From NCBI RefSeq assembly GCF_002846205.1, contig NZ_PHKV01000008.1, forward strand, positions 1 to 64,000: a stretch of DNA of 64,000 nucleotides, given 5' to 3'. Under the pieces are notes generated by a model. It did no database searches and was not told where the DNA came from. It was given only the letters and a program-made list of their open reading frames with translations. This document shows, in pieces, positions 17,256 through 25,831 of this stretch. Position 1 is the stretch's first letter; each line of letters opens with the position of its first letter. This DNA comes from Xanthomonas prunicola (GTDB lineage Bacteria > Pseudomonadota > Gammaproteobacteria > Xanthomonadales > Xanthomonadaceae). The translations under genes and the position numbers were made by a program.

Positions 17256-17996
17256 ATGAGACGCCTTGGTTGGATACGACCTGCCAGCGCACAGGCGCTA
17301 TGCGGCATGTTGCAGATGCGCTTCGGTGCATGGCTCGGAGAGTGGTCGGCTTCGGATGGGCAGGTCGATGCTGGTACTCGGGCTGAAGTCGCCGTGACCG
17401 AAGATGTTCCGGATGTCGTGCAGCACCAGATCGTGACGACACGCGCTGGCGGCCTGTTCGGGCTTCGTCTGTGCAAGGGAACGGCCTCAGCGCTCGGTGC
17501 GGTGTTGATGCATCTTCCCGGCGCTAACGACGTAACGTTGTGCGGATATGTCGGTGAGCAGGCGTTGCGTGCGCTGGTGGCTGCGCTGGCCGACACGATC
17601 CCTGCCGGGGCTTCCACGCCGACCCATCCCGTCGATCCACTCCGATTCCTGTCGAGACACGGCGCGCTGCGTGCCCGCGTGCAATGGGGCGACTTCCAGA
17701 TGGAATTGATGGCCGATGCGGCGTGGTGCGCAGCGCAGGACGAGAGTGTCGAGCCAGTGCAGCGGCCTGTGCTGACGACACGTAGTGAGGCATTGCGCAG
17801 TCAATCCGTGGCGCTACATGCTCAATTGATCCTGGGCGAAGTAGAACTTGGCGAGTTCTCCACGTTGCGCGTGGGAGAGCTCCTGGTCGTCGAAACCGAT
17901 GCCCATGCCCCAGTCCTGCTCATGAGCGGAACCCAAGTGTTGGCTGCTGCACGGCTGGTGGCCGCGGACGGCCAGCGTGCGCTTGAAGTGCATTGA
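17256..17996 (+). CDS. FliM/YscQ-like C-ring protein lacking the CheY-binding N-terminus
   Basis: The 246-residue product ends with a SpoA domain (about residues 185-245, with LHAQLILGEVELGEFSTLRV), the fold shared by FliM, FliN and injectisome HrcQ/YscQ. It is about 80-90 residues shorter than ordinary FliM (about 330). It starts straight in the middle domain, so the N-terminal EIDALL-type peptide that binds phosphorylated CheY is absent. This looks more like a static cytoplasmic sorting platform than a switchable rotor. It begins four bases after flgE and is followed by a second SpoA gene (fliN). Whether to call it FliM or an HrcQ analogue is open. Confidence 0.7.
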   Translation: MRRLGWIRPASAQALCGMLQMRFGAWLGEWSASDGQVDAGTRAEVAVTEDVPDVVQHQIVTTRAGGLFGLRLCKGTASALGAVLMHLPGANDVTLCGYVGEQALRALVAALADTIPAGASTPTHPVDPLRFLSRHGALRARVQWGDFQMELMADAAWCAAQDESVEPVQRPVLTTRSEALRSQSVALHAQLILGEVELGEFSTLRVGELLVVETDAHAPVLLMSGTQVLAAARLVAADGQRALEVH

Positions 17997-18023
17997 TCAA
18001 CCAATCAGATTGAGGAAATGAAG

Positions 18024-18278
18024 ATGAAAATGGAAACGACCACCGTGACGCGCGACCTTTCGATCTTCGCTCACGTCAAGGCGAAGCTGGTGGCGCATGT
18101 CGGACAGGTTGAGATGAGCGTTGACCAGATCATGGCACTCAAGCAGAGCGACGTCGTTCCGCTTGAAGAGTCCTGCGAAGCGCTGGTCACCCTCATGCTC
18201 AACGGCAAAGCGGTCGCCAGAGGGGAGCTGATGGCGGTCGGCGACAAGTTGGGCGTGCGCATCCAGGAACTGCTCTGA
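18024..18278 (+). CDS. fliN: C-ring protein FliN-like (SpoA domain)
   Basis: FliN forms the bottom of the C ring and receives FliH-FliI-substrate complexes. The 84-residue product is essentially one SpoA domain: VKAKLVAHVGQVEMSVDQIM, VVPLEESCEALVTLMLNGKA and the closing GDKLGVRIQEL match FliN. Several in-frame ATG codons lie at 18018-18032; ATG 18024 is preferred because GAGGA at 18012-18016 is then seven bases away. It lacks the N-terminal extension often found in FliN. Confidence 0.85.
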   Translation: MKMETTTVTRDLSIFAHVKAKLVAHVGQVEMSVDQIMALKQSDVVPLEESCEALVTLMLNGKAVARGELMAVGDKLGVRIQELL

Positions 18279-18286
18279 GCACGAAC

Positions 18287-18610
18287 ATGCCGTCTGCCAT
18301 TCCCTACCGCAGCGATACGGTACTGAGCGCAGCATCGCTCAGTCCTGTTCTCATCTGGACGACCGTCTTGCTAGCGGTATTGATCGCCGTCTTGTTATGG
18401 CTCAAGAAGAAAGGCGTGATCGCGCGTTGGCAAGGTGGGGCGCAGGGAGCCGTTGCGGCTGGGGCCATCGTAAAGCGCTCGGAGTACCGGGTAAGCCGCC
18501 ACACGGTCGTGCATTTGCTGGAAATCGAGGGCGAAAGGATCGTGGTTGCCGAATCCAGGGGCCAGATCAGTCTGCAACGCCTGGGTCCGACAGCAGGAGC
18601 CTCCACGTGA
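18287..18610 (+). CDS. fliO: Export gate accessory protein FliO-like
   Basis: FliO is a small single-span membrane protein that helps the FliP ring assemble. The 107-residue product has one hydrophobic segment (about residues 20-38, LIWTTVLLAVLIAVLLWL) followed by KKK and a small cytoplasmic beta-rich domain (VVHLLEIEGERIVVAESRGQ). Size, topology and position between fliN and fliP fit FliO, a poorly conserved family. Its stop overlaps the GTG start of fliP. Confidence 0.8.
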   Translation: MPSAIPYRSDTVLSAASLSPVLIWTTVLLAVLIAVLLWLKKKGVIARWQGGAQGAVAAGAIVKRSEYRVSRHTVVHLLEIEGERIVVAESRGQISLQRLGPTAGAST

Positions 18611-19359
18611 CGCGCCTGCACGCCGGTCGCCGTTTATTGGCTGGACTTGCCGCAGTGGGCTTGTTGGTCGTCGCTACCACTGCTTGCGCAGATCCGCTGG
18701 GCGAGGTGATGAACGCTGCAGGCAAGCAGGAATTTTCGTCCACGTTGCGTGTCTTCGTGCTGATGACGATGCTCTCGTTCATCCCGGTCATCGTGATCGG
18801 GATGACATGCTTCACCCGCATCATCGTTGTGCTGGCCCTGCTGCGACATGCGCTGGGCATCCCACAGACGCCGCCCAATAGCGTGCTGATCACCTTGGCG
18901 ATGCTCCTCACCCTGTTTTCGATGGGGCCTGTGCTGGACAAGGTTCAGCGCGACGCGTTCTCTCCCTATCTGGCGAACCAGATCACTGCGACAGAGGCGG
19001 TATCGCGGGCAACGCCTGCGCTACGCGACTTCATGGTCCGCCAGACGCGCGAGTCCGATCTGTTGGCGGTTACTGAAATGGCACGCGCAGCGCCGCCCAG
19101 GACGGTAGAGGACATCCGCTTCACCCATCTGGCGGCCGCTTTCATCTTGAGCGAACTGAAGACCGCGTTTCAGATGGGGTTCGTGATCTTCCTTCCGTTT
19201 CTGATGATCGACCTGGTGGTCTCGGCGGTGCTGATGGCGCTGGGCATCATCATGCTGCCCCCGGCAACCGTCAGCCTGCCGCTCAAGCTCTTGCTGTTTA
19301 TTTTGATCGACGGATGGGTGCTCGTGTCCAGGACGCTGCTGGGCAGCATCTGGTCCTGA
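18607..19359 (+). CDS. fliP: Export gate protein FliP
   Basis: FliP makes the pentameric core of the export gate. The 250-residue product begins with a signal peptide-like segment, as usual for FliP. It contains PVIVIGMTCFTRIIVVLALL, RHALGIPQTPPNSVLITLAM and FILSELKTAFQMGFVIFLPF, all diagnostic of the family. Start GTG 18607 overlaps the fliO stop; longer upstream frames run through fliO and are spurious. fliP is separated from fliQ and fliR, which lie at the other end of the operon, an arrangement unlike the usual fliLMNOPQR order. Confidence 0.95.
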   Translation: MTRLHAGRRLLAGLAAVGLLVVATTACADPLGEVMNAAGKQEFSSTLRVFVLMTMLSFIPVIVIGMTCFTRIIVVLALLRHALGIPQTPPNSVLITLAMLLTLFSMGPVLDKVQRDAFSPYLANQITATEAVSRATPALRDFMVRQTRESDLLAVTEMARAAPPRTVEDIRFTHLAAAFILSELKTAFQMGFVIFLPFLMIDLVVSAVLMALGIIMLPPATVSLPLKLLLFILIDGWVLVSRTLLGSIWS

Positions 19360-19365
19360 GCTGCG

Positions 19366-20025
19366 ATGGACAGGGAGGCACTTGTCGCCGAGCTTTGGAG
19401 ACGCTTCAAGGCCGACCACGATCTGCAGGCCAGGGATTTTCTGGTGACGGAGTATTCGCCCTGGGCCAGGTTGGTTGCCGCGGATGTGTATCGGCGTATT
19501 GGTCGCCGCGACCTGGATTGGGCCGATCACCTGCAGAACGCGCATGTCGGGATGCTGGAGGCGATGACCCGGTACGACCCGTCACGTGCGATTCCATTCA
19601 CTTTGTACGCAAAACGCCGTGTACGGGGCGCTGTATTCAATGGCGTCCGCCAACAAAAGCGTTCCAGTCGGGCCGAAGACTCCATCGATGTCGTTGCCGA
19701 CGACACCGGCGGACTGGAAGGTTTCATCGGTTCGATTCTGGAGATCGCCACCCAGCATCTGGTCGAGCATGCCACCGATGCGTGGCCTGGGCGGGATCTC
19801 GCAGAGGAACAGGCGCGCGGTATTCTTGCGCAGGCAATGTTGCAGCTGGCGCCACGGACGCGGGAGATCTTCATGTCCCACTATTACCTGCACAAACCGT
19901 TCGTTCAGATCGCAGGTGAGCTAGGCGTGACCAAGGGCAGGGTCTCCCAGTTGCATTCGCAAGGGCTCGGGATCCTGCGCGCGCAACTGAATGACGGATG
20001 TTTCCAGAAAGGCGACTTTCTGTAG
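19366..20025 (+). CDS. FliA-like (sigma-28 class) RNA polymerase sigma factor
   Basis: The 219-residue protein has sigma-70 region 2 (HLQNAHVGMLEAMTRYDPSR, then AIPFTLYAKRRVRGAV) and region 4 (APRTREIFMSHYYLHKPFVQ, then GVTKGRVSQLHSQGLGILR). The VSQLHSQ helix is nearly the same as in FliA, which directs late flagellar transcription. It is the last gene of the operon, so the cluster may carry its own dedicated sigma factor. FlgM, the usual anti-sigma, is not coded here. A copy of the FliA consensus (TAAA-N15-GCCGATAA) was not found upstream of the operon. A 7-bp hairpin (20005-20022) overlaps its stop codon but has no T-run. Confidence 0.88.
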   Translation: MDREALVAELWRRFKADHDLQARDFLVTEYSPWARLVAADVYRRIGRRDLDWADHLQNAHVGMLEAMTRYDPSRAIPFTLYAKRRVRGAVFNGVRQQKRSSRAEDSIDVVADDTGGLEGFIGSILEIATQHLVEHATDAWPGRDLAEEQARGILAQAMLQLAPRTREIFMSHYYLHKPFVQIAGELGVTKGRVSQLHSQGLGILRAQLNDGCFQKGDFL

Positions 20026-20237
20026 CATCCGCCCCGAGCGCGTCCTGGGTGGCTTGCATTGCGCGTTTGGGTTGGGGCATCGATCCTGGCCGTCTACCAG
20101 GGGCTGTCCGACCGGCACGTATGCGAAAGAGTTTGTCCATGGCGTGCACTCCGGAACCGCTCACCTGCAGTCATTAGACACTGGACATACATCCACGCTG
20201 CCAAGCTATCCACTCAACGTTGGCGTGGAGCAGCATC

Positions 20238-21965
20238 GTGGCGAAGAAGAGAACGTTGGCGCGGTTTCTGGCCGAGACGCTGCAGAGCGCGGGCGTGGAG
20301 CGGATCTGGGGGGTGACCGGCGACAGCCTCAATGGCTTGACCGACGCGCTGCGCGAAATGCAGACCATCGCGTGGATGCACGTGCGTCACGAAGAAGTTG
20401 CCGCGTTCGCCGCAGGCGCGGAGGCGGCAGTGACCGGCCAGTTGGCGGTGTGCGCCGGCAGTTGCGGGCCGGGCAACCTGCATTTGATCAACGGCTTGTT
20501 CGACTGCCATCGCAGCCGGCAGCCGGTGTTGGCGATCGCCGCGCACATCCCCTCGTCCGAGATCGGGCTGAAGTATTTTCAGGAAACCCACCCGCAGGAG
20601 CTGTTTCGCGAATGCAGTCACTTCGTGGAATTGGTGACCAACCCGGCGCAGTTGCCGGAAGTGCTGCATCGTGCGATGCGCTCGGCGATCCTGCAGCAAG
20701 GTGTGGCCGTGGTGGTGATTCCCGGCGATATCGCGTTGCTGGATGTGGACAGGCATGTCTCCAGTGAATGGCCGGCACTGCGTCAGCCGCGTGTGCTGCC
20801 TGCCGACGAGGATGTACGGCAATTGGCCGTGCTATTGCAGCAAAGCAAAGCGGTGACCCTGTTGTGCGGCAGTGGCTGCGCCGGCGCGCATGATGCGGTG
20901 GTGGCCTTGGCCGATACCTTGGGGGCACCGGTGGTGCATGCGCTGCGCGGCAAGGAATACGTGGAGTGGGAAAACCCGTTCGATGTCGGCATGACCGGCC
21001 TGATCGGTTTCAGTTCCGGCTACCACGCGATGCTCAACTGCGACACCTTGATCATGCTGGGCACCGATTTTCCGTATCGGCAGTTCTATCCGAAGGACGC
21101 GACCATCGTGCAGGTGGATCGCGACCCGAGCGCACTTGGGCGGCGCACACCACTGCAATTGGGCATCGCAGCCGATGTGGGCGAAACCATCGCGGCATTG
21201 CTGCCGCATTTGCAGCGCCGCGAAGAACGCGGCTTCCTGGAAAAATCGCTTACGCACTACCGCAAGGCGCGCGAAGGACTGGACGATCTGGCGGTGCCGG
21301 CAGATCCGGGCGAGCCATTGCACCCGCAGTTCGTGACCCGGCTGATCAGCCAGATTGCCGATCAGGATGCGGTGTTTACCTGCGATGTCGGCACGCCCAC
21401 GGTGTGGGCGGCGCGCTACTTGCGCATGAATGGCAAGCGCCGCTTGCTGGGGTCGTTCAATCACGGCTCGATGGCCAATGCGATGCCGCAGGCGCTGGGC
21501 GCGCAAGCGGCATTCCCGGGACGGCAAGTCATTTCGCTGTCGGGCGATGGTGGCTTTGCGATGCTGATGGGCGATTTCATTTCGCTGGCGCAGTTGAATC
21601 TGCCGGTGAAGGTGGTGGTGTTCAACAACGCATCGTTGGGTTTTGTGGCGATGGAAATGAAGGCGGCCGGGTACCTGGATACCGGCACCGAGCTGCGCAA
21701 TCCGGACTTTGCGGCGATGAGCAACGCGATGGGCATCCTGGGGATTCGCGTGGATGAGTCATCGCAACTGGAACGCGCATTGCGGCAGGCCTTCGCGCAT
21801 TCGGGTCCGGCGTTGGTGGATGTGAGGATCGCCACGCAGGAGCTGGCGGTGCCGCCGGCGATCAAGCTCGAACAGGCCAAGGGCATGGGCCTGTATCTGC
21901 TCAAGGCGGTGATGAGCGGGCGTGGCGATGAAGTGATCGAGTTGGTGAAGACCAACCTGCGTTAA
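20238..21965 (+). CDS. poxB: Pyruvate dehydrogenase (quinone), PoxB
   Basis: PoxB is a thiamine diphosphate- and FAD-dependent peripheral membrane enzyme converting pyruvate to acetate and CO2 while reducing ubiquinone. The protein of about 575 residues matches E. coli PoxB along its length. Landmarks are [27 protein letters not shown] with the catalytic Glu, [20 protein letters not shown] and the ThDP-binding [12 protein letters not shown]...NN block near residue 435. GTG 20238 is chosen because GGAG lies seven bases upstream; a TTG at 20220 is also in frame. It is separated from the flagellar-type operon by about 210 bp without a gene and probably has its own promoter. Confidence 0.93.
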   Translation: MAKKRTLARFLAETLQSAGVERIWGVTGDSLNGLTDALREMQTIAWMHVRHEEVAAFAAGAEAAVTGQLAVCAGSCGPGNLHLINGLFDCHRSRQPVLAIAAHIPSSEIGLKYFQETHPQELFRECSHFVELVTNPAQLPEVLHRAMRSAILQQGVAVVVIPGDIALLDVDRHVSSEWPALRQPRVLPADEDVRQLAVLLQQSKAVTLLCGSGCAGAHDAVVALADTLGAPVVHALRGKEYVEWENPFDVGMTGLIGFSSGYHAMLNCDTLIMLGTDFPYRQFYPKDATIVQVDRDPSALGRRTPLQLGIAADVGETIAALLPHLQRREERGFLEKSLTHYRKAREGLDDLAVPADPGEPLHPQFVTRLISQIADQDAVFTCDVGTPTVWAARYLRMNGKRRLLGSFNHGSMANAMPQALGAQAAFPGRQVISLSGDGGFAMLMGDFISLAQLNLPVKVVVFNNASLGFVAMEMKAAGYLDTGTELRNPDFAAMSNAMGILGIRVDESSQLERALRQAFAHSGPALVDVRIATQELAVPPAIKLEQAKGMGLYLLKAVMSGRGDEVIELVKTNLR

Positions 21966-22014
21966 TTCAGTTGCACTCGCGCACACTGGCTGACCTCTTC
22001 AGGCCGCTTCGCCC

Positions 22015-23457
22015 ATGCCCCGTTCGCTGCTCCGGCAACTGTTGCTGATCTGGATGGTGATCGTGGCCGCCTGTCTGGGCGTGGCCACGGTGTTGTACGG
22101 CTTGTACCGGCAGACCGAGGGAGTGCGGCTGGAGGAGGCGCGGCAGCAATTGAGCGGTCAATGCGCGCGCATCGTGCAGCGCTATGTCGGGGCCAGCGAG
22201 GCGGCACGTAGCGGCGACGATGGCGTGGGCCTTGCGGCGGTGGTGGTGCACCTGGTGCTGGCCGATGCTTCAGGTGTCGAAGGTGGCGTCTGGGACCTGC
22301 ACAGAGGCTTTGTTGCCTATGCGTACCCGACCTACGACGGCAGCGATCACAAGACCGATATTCCCGCCGCGGAGTGGGCCAATATCGTCAGGACGGCGCA
22401 GCAGAGCGTGAGCGAGAAGAAGGCGGCGCAGTACCGTCGCGACGGTCGTCGCGAGGTGCTGCTGATCAGCGCCTGCCCGCTGTCATCGAACAGCGCGGCA
22501 TGGACGATGACCCGGGTGCCGGCCAGCAAGGCCGATGCCTGGCGGCCGCTGGTCGTCGGCATGCTGTTGATCTTTGCCATGGTGGCGATGTCGGCGATTG
22601 CGCTAGGCGTGTTGGTGCGGCGCTGGAGCCAGCGCCTGCAGCGCATCCAGCAGGCGCTGGCCGCCGACACCCAGACGCCGCATATCCCGCCGACCGGCAC
22701 GCCGGAGCTGGACCGGTTGGGCGCAGCGGTCAATGACTATGCGCAACGCAACGCGCAGGCACTGGCGCAGACCCGCCGCCTGGCCGACGAGTTGTCGCGA
22801 CACGAACGGCTCGCTGCACTCGGACGCATGACGGCCACGGTGGCGCATGAAATCCGCAACCCGATCGCCACGATGCGGTTGGCGCTGGAGAACGAAATCG
22901 CACGCCGCGATGCGACGCCGGACGATGCCGCGCATGGCGAGTTGATGCTTGGGCAGATCCGTCGCCTGGACGGCGTGGTCGAGAGCCTGCTCGGCATGGT
23001 GCAGCCGATCCGCCTGCAGCTGGAGACGGTAGTGGTGCAGGACTGGCTGACGGCCCTGCTGGAGCCGAGCCTGGCGCCGCCGGGCACGCCGCCGCCCCGC
23101 TTGCTGCTGCCGGCTGTGCCGCTGCGCTGGACCCTGGATCCGCAGCAACTGGGGCGTGCGGTGCACAACCTGGTGCGCAATGCCATGCAGCATGCCGATC
23201 CAGGCAGCGAGGTCACGCTGCAGGCGGCAGACGTGGAGGGCATGTTGCAGCTGCAGGTCTCCAACCGTGGCGCGGCAATCGCTGAACCGATCGCTGCGCA
23301 CTTGTTCGAACCGTTCGTCAGTGGCCGCACGGATGGCAATGGTCTTGGGCTGGCGCTGGTGCGCGAGATCGCGCGCGCGCACGGCGGGCAGGCACGCTAC
23401 ACACATGCCGACGGGCTGACGCATTTCATCCTGGAGTTGCCATGGCGTGCATCCTGA
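22015..23457 (+). CDS. Membrane sensor histidine kinase
   Basis: This 480-residue protein has a membrane segment at about residues 9-31, a periplasmic sensor region of about 150 residues, a second membrane segment near 183-205 and a HAMP-like linker. The HisKA box has phospho-acceptor H278 in VAHEIRNPI, and the HATPase domain has N-box NLVRNAMQHA and G-box DGNGLGLALV. It pairs with the overlapping response regulator gene (16 bp overlap). The signal is unknown. Architecture resembles kinases of sigma-54 activator pairs such as those of the PilS/ZraS type. The PoxB gene lies 49 bases upstream, but a functional link is not shown. Confidence 0.9.
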   Translation: MPRSLLRQLLLIWMVIVAACLGVATVLYGLYRQTEGVRLEEARQQLSGQCARIVQRYVGASEAARSGDDGVGLAAVVVHLVLADASGVEGGVWDLHRGFVAYAYPTYDGSDHKTDIPAAEWANIVRTAQQSVSEKKAAQYRRDGRREVLLISACPLSSNSAAWTMTRVPASKADAWRPLVVGMLLIFAMVAMSAIALGVLVRRWSQRLQRIQQALAADTQTPHIPPTGTPELDRLGAAVNDYAQRNAQALAQTRRLADELSRHERLAALGRMTATVAHEIRNPIATMRLALENEIARRDATPDDAAHGELMLGQIRRLDGVVESLLGMVQPIRLQLETVVVQDWLTALLEPSLAPPGTPPPRLLLPAVPLRWTLDPQQLGRAVHNLVRNAMQHADPGSEVTLQAADVEGMLQLQVSNRGAAIAEPIAAHLFEPFVSGRTDGNGLGLALVREIARAHGGQARYTHADGLTHFILELPWRAS

Positions 23458-24788
23458 TCATCGACGACGACGCGGCGTTTCGCACGACCTTGCAGGCCAC
23501 CTTGCGCTCGCTCGGGCACACGGTGGTGGCGGCCGACAACGGGCCGGACGGACTGGCGCGGCTGAGCGAAGGCGGGATCGACATGGCGTTCGTGGATTTC
23601 CGCATGCCGGGCATGGATGGCATCGCGGTGCTGCGCGCACGCCTGGACGACGCGCAGGCGCGGCAGGTGCCGCTGGTGATGCTGACCGCCCATGTGTCCA
23701 GCGGCAACACCATCGAAGCGATGACGTTGGGTGCCTTCGATCATCTGGTCAAGCCTGTGGGACGCGCCGACATCGTCGAGGTGGTGGAGCGCGCGCTGCT
23801 CAGCCGTGCCGATGCACAGGCAGCAGCGACGGAAACGCAACAAGCCCCGCACGAGGACGACGATGCGTTGGTCGGCCACAGCCCGGCGATGCGCACGGTG
23901 CACAAGCGCATCGGGCTGGCGGCGGCGTCTGATCTGCCGGTGCTGATCACCGGTGAAACCGGCACCGGCAAGGAATTGGCCGCACGCGCCTTGCACCGCG
24001 CCAGTCAGCGCGCCGAGGCGCCGTTCGTTGCGGTCAACTGCGCGGCCATTCCACTGGAGTTGATGGAAAGCGAATTGTTCGGCCATCGCAAGGGTGCGTT
24101 TTCCGGCGCCAGCAGCGACCGTCTTGGGCTGATTCGCGAAGCCGATGGCGGCACCTTGTTTCTCGACGAAATCGGCGACATGCCGCTGCCGATGCAAGCC
24201 AAGCTGCTGCGCTTCCTGCAGGAAGGCGAGGTGACGCCGTTGGGCGGCAGCGGCCCGCAGAAAGTGGATGTGCGGGTGCTGGCCGCCACCCATCGTGACC
24301 TGGCGGCCTGCGTGGCCGACGGGCGCTTTCGCAGCGATCTGCGTTACCGCCTCAATGTGGTGCCGATCGAATTGCCGCCATTACGAGAACGCGGCCAGGA
24401 CATCCTGCTGCTGGCGCAGCACTTTCTGAGCGCCAATGCAGCGCGCGCGCAGAGCCTGTCGCCGGCTGCACAGGAGCGCCTGCTTGCGCACCGCTGGCCT
24501 GGCAACGTGCGCGAGCTGCGCAACGTCATGCAGCGCAGCCAGGTCATGGTGCGCGGTACCAGCATCGATGCGGCGGATCTGGACGACGCGCTGGCCGAGG
24601 CCGGCGAGGCGCCGCCAGATGGTGTGTCGGCGCCGACCGGGACACTGCCCGAAGCGGTGGCGCGGCTGGAAAAACAGATGATCCAGTCGGCCCTGGAACA
24701 CAGCCAGGGCAACCGCGCCGAGGCCGCGCGCCGGCTGGGGATCCACCGGCAACTGCTCTATCGCAAGCTGGAGGACTATGGCCTGTGA
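23442..24788 (+). CDS. NtrC-family sigma-54 response regulator
   Basis: The 448-residue protein has a receiver domain (phospho-acceptor D52 in FVDFRMPGMDG) and an AAA+ sigma-54 activation domain with Walker A GETGTGKE (171-178). The sigma-54 contact loop reads GAFSGA (218-223), a known Ser-for-Thr variant of GAFTGA. The C-terminal Fis-type helix-turn-helix is ARRLGIHRQLLYRKLEDYGL. It is translated with the preceding kinase. A strong sigma-54 promoter with upstream dyads lies 126-141 bases after its stop, before two genes for repeat-domain proteins, so these are the obvious targets. All ATPase motifs appear intact. Confidence 0.93.
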   Translation: MACILIIDDDAAFRTTLQATLRSLGHTVVAADNGPDGLARLSEGGIDMAFVDFRMPGMDGIAVLRARLDDAQARQVPLVMLTAHVSSGNTIEAMTLGAFDHLVKPVGRADIVEVVERALLSRADAQAAATETQQAPHEDDDALVGHSPAMRTVHKRIGLAAASDLPVLITGETGTGKELAARALHRASQRAEAPFVAVNCAAIPLELMESELFGHRKGAFSGASSDRLGLIREADGGTLFLDEIGDMPLPMQAKLLRFLQEGEVTPLGGSGPQKVDVRVLAATHRDLAACVADGRFRSDLRYRLNVVPIELPPLRERGQDILLLAQHFLSANAARAQSLSPAAQERLLAHRWPGNVRELRNVMQRSQVMVRGTSIDAADLDDALAEAGEAPPDGVSAPTGTLPEAVARLEKQMIQSALEHSQGNRAEAARRLGIHRQLLYRKLEDYGL

Positions 24789-24822
24789 CGATCGCGCGCA
24801 TCGACCGCCGACCGGGTTGCAG

Positions 24823-24841
24823 CTGTCCCCGAAGCGGACAG
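24823..24841 (+). promoter_or_regulatory. Inverted repeat CTGTCC-N7-GGACAG, candidate activator binding site
   Basis: Perfect 6-bp arms separated by seven bases lie about 109 bp upstream of the start predicted from the sigma-54 promoter, the usual distance for an enhancer-type site. The TGTC...GACA half-sites resemble sites bound by some NtrC-family activators (for example the TGTC-N10-GACA type of GlrR). Two further dyads follow: TGCAT-GAA-ATGCA (24844-24856) and the perfect palindrome CATTGGCCAATG (24873-24884). It might instead act as a weak terminator for the regulator gene, but no T-run follows. Confidence 0.45.
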
Positions 24842-24913
24842 GGTGCATGAAATGCAGACGTCTTCATCTCGACATTGGCCAATGAAATCCTTATTAAAAC
24901 AAGCACTTGGTGA

Positions 24914-24930
24914 TTGGCACGATTACTGCT
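24914..24930 (+). promoter_or_regulatory. Sigma-54 promoter (-24/-12)
   Basis: TTGGCAC-GATTA-CTGCT places GG at 24916-24917 and GC at 24928-24929, exactly 12 bases apart as required for RpoN promoters, with the consensus TGGCACG at the -24 element. Transcription would begin near 24941, about 36 bases before the first repeat-domain gene. The gene just upstream codes for a sigma-54 activator. Confidence 0.75.
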
Positions 24931-24976
24931 TCGTCTCTGGTACGCGGCCCCTTCCCGCCGCGCTGGAGACATTCCC

Positions 24977-25729
24977 ATGATGCGTCAGACCGTTCTTGCA
25001 ATTGCCCTGGCCTGCACCGTCGGCGCCGCCGCTGCACAGGTTGCCGCCCCGCCGCCGCCGCCGGCTCCCAATGGCCCGATCGGCGGCCCGCCGGCTCCGC
25101 CCACCCCCGTTGCGGCCACGCCGGTGAGCGTGAGCGGTACCGTGGAGCGCTTCATGCTCAACCCCAATGGCGACGTCGACGGCCTGTGGCTGCGCGATGG
25201 CACCCAGGTCGGGTTTCCGCCGCATTTGTCCACCGAAGTGAAGGCTGCGGTACGTGCCGGCGACAGTGTCGTCGTGCAGGGCTTCCGCCTGGGCAATCTG
25301 CCGGTACTGCAGGTCAGTTCGATCCGCTCCGGCCGTAGCGGCCGCGAGGTGGTCGATCGCCCGCCCACCTTCGGCGCGCCGCCACCGCCGCCGCCGACCC
25401 CGGGTCAGCTGACCCCGCTGCAGGCCGATGGCAAGATCCAGCGCCTGGTGTATGGGCCTGCCGGTGAGGTCAATGGTGCCCTGGTCAGCGATGGCACGGT
25501 GGTGCGGATGCCGCCGCATCTGGCGCTGCAGTTCGCCGATCTGTTGCGCGTCGGCGCGCCGCTGAGCGCCAGCGGTTTCGGCGTGGCCACCCCGGACGGC
25601 CGTGCGATCGAGGCCACCCAACTGGGCCGCGACCGCTCTTCGCTGCGTGCATTGTTTACCGCACCGCGTCCGGACGGCCCGCTGCCGCCGCCCCCGCCGG
25701 GCGCTGCGGTCCCGCCGGCCGGTCGTTGA
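24977..25729 (+). CDS. Exported protein with two copies of an unknown domain, proline-rich linkers
   Basis: This is a Sec-exported protein of about 250 residues (signal about 1-20, ending AAAAQ). Two copies of a roughly 55-residue domain lie at about residues 50-105 and 145-200, each reading G-x-V/I-x-R-x-x-x-x-P-x-G-x-V-x-G near its start. Each continues with a DGT motif and a PPHL motif (VGFPPHLS and VRMPPHLA). The domains are joined by proline-rich linkers (runs of five to six prolines), and the C-terminus is also proline-rich. The fold looks like a small beta barrel; function is unknown. The gene is preceded by a sigma-54 promoter, and the next gene codes for two more copies of the domain. 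ATG 24977 has GGAG at 24965-24968. Confidence 0.75.
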   Translation: MMRQTVLAIALACTVGAAAAQVAAPPPPPAPNGPIGGPPAPPTPVAATPVSVSGTVERFMLNPNGDVDGLWLRDGTQVGFPPHLSTEVKAAVRAGDSVVVQGFRLGNLPVLQVSSIRSGRSGREVVDRPPTFGAPPPPPPTPGQLTPLQADGKIQRLVYGPAGEVNGALVSDGTVVRMPPHLALQFADLLRVGAPLSASGFGVATPDGRAIEATQLGRDRSSLRALFTAPRPDGPLPPPPPGAAVPPAGR

Positions 25730-25831
25730 GTCGCACCGCACGTTTCTGGTTTGTTGGTTTCCTCCGCTGGCCACGCCCCCGCGTGGCCAGCGGCTTGATC
25801 GGCAGTGCCGGTCTTTTTTCGGAGTAACACC

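Noticed and set aside
20005..20022. Terminator after the sigma factor gene
   Set aside because: CAGAAAG-GCGA-CTTTCTG is a perfect stem but overlaps the stop codon and is not followed by a T-run, so it is noted only as a hairpin.
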